From: Bacteroidaceae bacterium
GTDB lineage: Bacteria > Bacteroidota > Bacteroidia > Bacteroidales > Bacteroidaceae
Direction of reading: 5' to 3'
Assembly (NCBI GenBank): GCA_023227685.1
Contig: JALNVG010000131.1
Location: 1 to 6,871 of the forward strand
DNA: 6,871 nt
This document shows, piece by piece, positions 5,731 through 6,871 of the stretch (position 1 is the first letter of the stretch; each line of letters begins with the position of its first letter). The position numbers and the translations under genes were made by a program. Under the pieces are notes generated by a model. It made no database searches. It saw only the letters and a list, made by a program, of their open reading frames with translations, and was not told where the DNA came from.

Positions 5731-5862
5731 ACATAACGGTTCAGGGCTTGGCGTAGTGGCGGATTTTTAGCACTGAAGCTGATTAGAATTACTTTCGTTC
5801 AACCTTGCATGTCAGCTCAATGGAAATCCGTCAGCCGTCATTACGCCAAACCCTTGTTGGCG
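5731..5862 (-). other. attC: attC-like recombination site between the two cassettes
   Basis: Read on the minus strand it opens with CGCCAAC (5862 to 5856; R'') and closes with GTTATGT (5737 to 5731; R'). The arms are long and imperfectly complementary: 5744-5762 (GGGCTTGGCGTAGTGGCGG) pairs with 5835-5853 at 16 of 19 positions, then ATTT pairs again across a seven-base bulge, and AGCTGA (5777-5782) pairs with TCAGCT (5812-5817) inside. About 132 bp with GTT/AAC cores, unpaired bases in one arm and a variable centre is attC architecture, in the size range of Vibrio repeats. The second core (GTTATGT) departs from GTTRRRY at one base. Confidence 0.7.
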
Positions 5863-6752
5863 GTTCGTTTTTTATGTTTTCGCAACCAAGAAAAATTCTC
5901 CGCTTGCTGGAACAAAATTGTCGGTTCTGTCTTTAAAATATTTTTCTGTCATATCTTTTGTTGAAATAGTTTGGATTTCTTTCAAACCTACTTTCTGTGC
6001 AAGTCCTACAATCTCGTCAACACAGAAAAAACTTACAAAAGGTGTTCCCGAAGCTGCTGCTCCTTTTATGGCAATTTCCTGCATTGGTTGGTCTTCTTCG
6101 TCAAGTTGTTCTAATGGCAAATAAAATGCTATTGCAATAGTTGAACCTGATGTAAGTGAAGTCATTTTTCTCAGTGTGTCTGTAATCGCTTCTTTTGTAA
6201 GGTAAAGCGTAACACCTGTGCAAGAAACAAAAGTCCTTTGGGTATTGTCGAAGCCTTTGTTTAAAAGTTCTGCCCACCAAGACGATGTTTCAAAGTCAAC
6301 AGGAACAAAATGAAGATTGTCGGTGATTTTGTAACCGTTTGCAATTAGTTTTTCTTCTTTCCAAGCTAATGTGTCGGGTTGGTCAATTTCATAAATGTCA
6401 ACCTGCGAACTGATTTCGGTATTTCGTTGAGCAAAACTGTCAAGTCCTGCACCAAGCAAAACATATTGTTTTACACCTTTTGCGATTTGTTCCTTTGCTA
6501 TGTCCTCAATAAATCTGGAACGGGCAACAATAGAAGCCCGAAGTCGCTTGGTATATTTCATATCAGGACGTTCCTGCCAATCTTTTTCGGGTTTGATTAA
6601 GTTATATCCAACTTTGTCCTCAATGATATAGGGTTTATCGTCTGTCAAAACGTGTAATGCTCGCCATAAAGCTGTCCGTAATGCTGTGTTGTCTGGTTGT
6701 TTTGTTGTCATAGAATTTGTTTTATGCAGGGTTTCCGTAAAATGACCGCCAA
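5737..6752 (-). mobile_element. gene cassette 1: SAM-dependent methyltransferase
   Basis: On the minus strand the unit begins TTGGCGGT after the crossover G at 6753 and ends at the G at 5737 inside the site 5731-5862. The head GTTGGCGGT (6753 to 6745) is the exact reverse complement of ACCGCCAAC (5864 to 5856), which opens the unit's own terminal site, and the match extends to 11 bp. This is what excision to a circle requires. The 41-base leader before the ATG and short trailer after the stop are typical of cassettes. Confidence 0.65.
5872..6711 (-). CDS. class I SAM-dependent methyltransferase, TIGR00027/LCM-like family
   Basis: This is a soluble methyltransferase resembling leucine carboxyl methyltransferase-type enzymes (PF04072); the bacterial TIGR00027 members mostly have unknown substrates and are often tied to secondary metabolism. 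Features over 279 residues, a normal length: ARSRFIED at 63-70, SAM-binding VLLGAGLD at 84-91, YEIDQP at 107-112 with the acidic residues expected to hold the SAM ribose, VDFE at 138-141, and GVTLYLT at 166-172. No DNA-methyltransferase (D/N/S)PP(Y/F) motif is present, so it should not act on DNA and is unrelated to the R-M operon. The ATG at 6711 lies 41 bases after the cassette boundary; no clear ribosome-binding site is visible, as is common in this phylum. Base composition is richer in GC than the R-M genes. Confidence 0.88.
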   Translation of the reverse strand: MTTKQPDNTALRTALWRALHVLTDDKPYIIEDKVGYNLIKPEKDWQERPDMKYTKRLRASIVARSRFIEDIAKEQIAKGVKQYVLLGAGLDSFAQRNTEISSQVDIYEIDQPDTLAWKEEKLIANGYKITDNLHFVPVDFETSSWWAELLNKGFDNTQRTFVSCTGVTLYLTKEAITDTLRKMTSLTSGSTIAIAFYLPLEQLDEEDQPMQEIAIKGAAASGTPFVSFFCVDEIVGLAQKVGLKEIQTISTKDMTEKYFKDRTDNFVPASGEFFLVAKT

Positions 6753-6755
6753 CAA
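6745..6755 (+). repeat. 11-bp inverted repeat at the head of cassette 1 (partner 5854-5864)
   Basis: ACCGCCAACAA here is the exact reverse complement of TTGTTGGCGGT at 5854-5864. The pair brackets the methyltransferase gene and contains the GTT/AAC core at each end. It defines the left and right limits of cassette 1 and is the strongest evidence for the cassette reading. Confidence 0.75.
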
Positions 6756-6871
6756 TTTATATCAGCACCTAGGTGCCCATATATAAACTTTAGCTTTTAG
6801 GCATTTTTGTTATTAGTTCCTATTAATTAGCATTTTATAATTTCACCGTCAGTATAGCATAGGTGCTCTTA
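6753..6871 (-). other. right-edge gene-free region, probable end of a preceding attC (or attI)
   Basis: No gene is supported here. On the minus strand AGCACCTA (6867 to 6860) faces TAGGTGCT (6771 to 6764), which lies ten bases before the G crossover base of cassette 1. Such L''/L' arms at ~90 bp spacing fit the upstream recombination site, whose outer core would lie beyond the window. The arm also forms a perfect 12-bp palindrome, GCACCTAGGTGC (6765-6776). The right copy of the 17-bp repeat lies inside. An integron attI site is an alternative. Confidence 0.45.
6781..6797 (+). repeat. right copy of the 17-bp inverted repeat (partner 69-85)
   Basis: ATATAAACTTTAGCTTT is the exact reverse complement of 69-85. 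Here the potential -7 box reads TAGCTTTT, one mismatch from TAnnTTTG, and no TTTG-like -33 box is visible, so promoter function is less likely than at the left copy. No ATG follows on the plus strand before the window ends. Confidence 0.6.

Larger units (their letters stand above)
2832..5736 (-). mobile_element. gene cassette 2: three-gene restriction-modification operon
   Basis: The unit starts with TTATGTG right after the crossover G at 5737 and reaches the complementary CACATAA at 2838-2832, three bases past the last stop. It holds methyltransferase, endonuclease, methyltransferase, all on one strand with tight spacing (4-base gap, then 4-base overlap). At ~2.9 kb and three genes it is larger than the usual one-gene cassette. 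The genes are markedly AT-rich relative to both neighbours, suggesting separate origin. The far half of its recombination site is missing or displaced by the IS91-type element. Confidence 0.6.

Noticed and set aside
5738..5868. Rho-independent terminator as the sole explanation of the long hairpin
   Set aside because: The arms are ~20 bp with a ~55-base centre, mismatches and GTT/AAC cores, and there is no T-run directly after the stem; this fits a recombination site better.
1..6871. CRISPR array, tRNA or rRNA genes
   Set aside because: No regularly spaced direct repeats, no cloverleaf-like segments and no rRNA-like sequence were seen on either strand.

Overview
The window looks like accessory DNA from a Bacteroidota bacterium. 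The genes for restriction-modification are AT-rich. The IS91-type transposase and its partner recombinase resemble the integrase-plus-transposase pairs I know from this phylum. Upstream of the gene fragment at the left edge there is a match to the Bacteroidota -7 box (TAnnTTTG). No ribosomal, tRNA or other core gene is present, so the genus cannot be given.

Layout from right to left, which is the direction of the minus-strand genes. (a) 6871-6753: a gene-free edge with short inverted repeats ending in a GTT core, read here as the end of an integron-type recombination site. (b) 6752-5737: a one-gene cassette encoding a class I SAM-dependent methyltransferase of the TIGR00027/LCM-like group, closed by a ~132-bp imperfect hairpin site (5731-5862) with attC architecture. 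(c) 5736-2832: a three-gene operon on the minus strand, with a beta-class TSPPY DNA methyltransferase, a PD-(D/E)XK-like putative restriction endonuclease and a Dam-type (D12) adenine methyltransferase. It ends in a sequence that mirrors its own head, as a second cassette would. (d) About 103-2831: a plus-strand IS91-family element with a tyrosine recombinase and a HUH (Y2) transposase whose stop and start codons overlap (TAATG), flanked by hairpin-rich non-coding ends. (e) 1-102: a possible promoter and the first 16 codons of a gene running off the left edge.

The main structural point is that the methyltransferase and the complete restriction-modification system appear to sit in consecutive gene cassettes of an integron or an orphan attC array (CALIN). 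For both cassettes the first bases after the GTT crossover point are complementary to the first bases of the recombination site at that cassette's own end, which is what circular cassettes predict. The IS91-type element lies exactly at the end of the second cassette. Removing 103-2831 would restore the expected GTTATGTG core, so it seems to have split or replaced that second site. No integron integrase is inside the window; the tyrosine recombinase present belongs with the transposase.

Functionally, the two DNA methyltransferases should protect the host from the endonuclease between them. Two methyltransferases of different classes suggest an asymmetric recognition sequence, but the specificity cannot be read from sequence alone.
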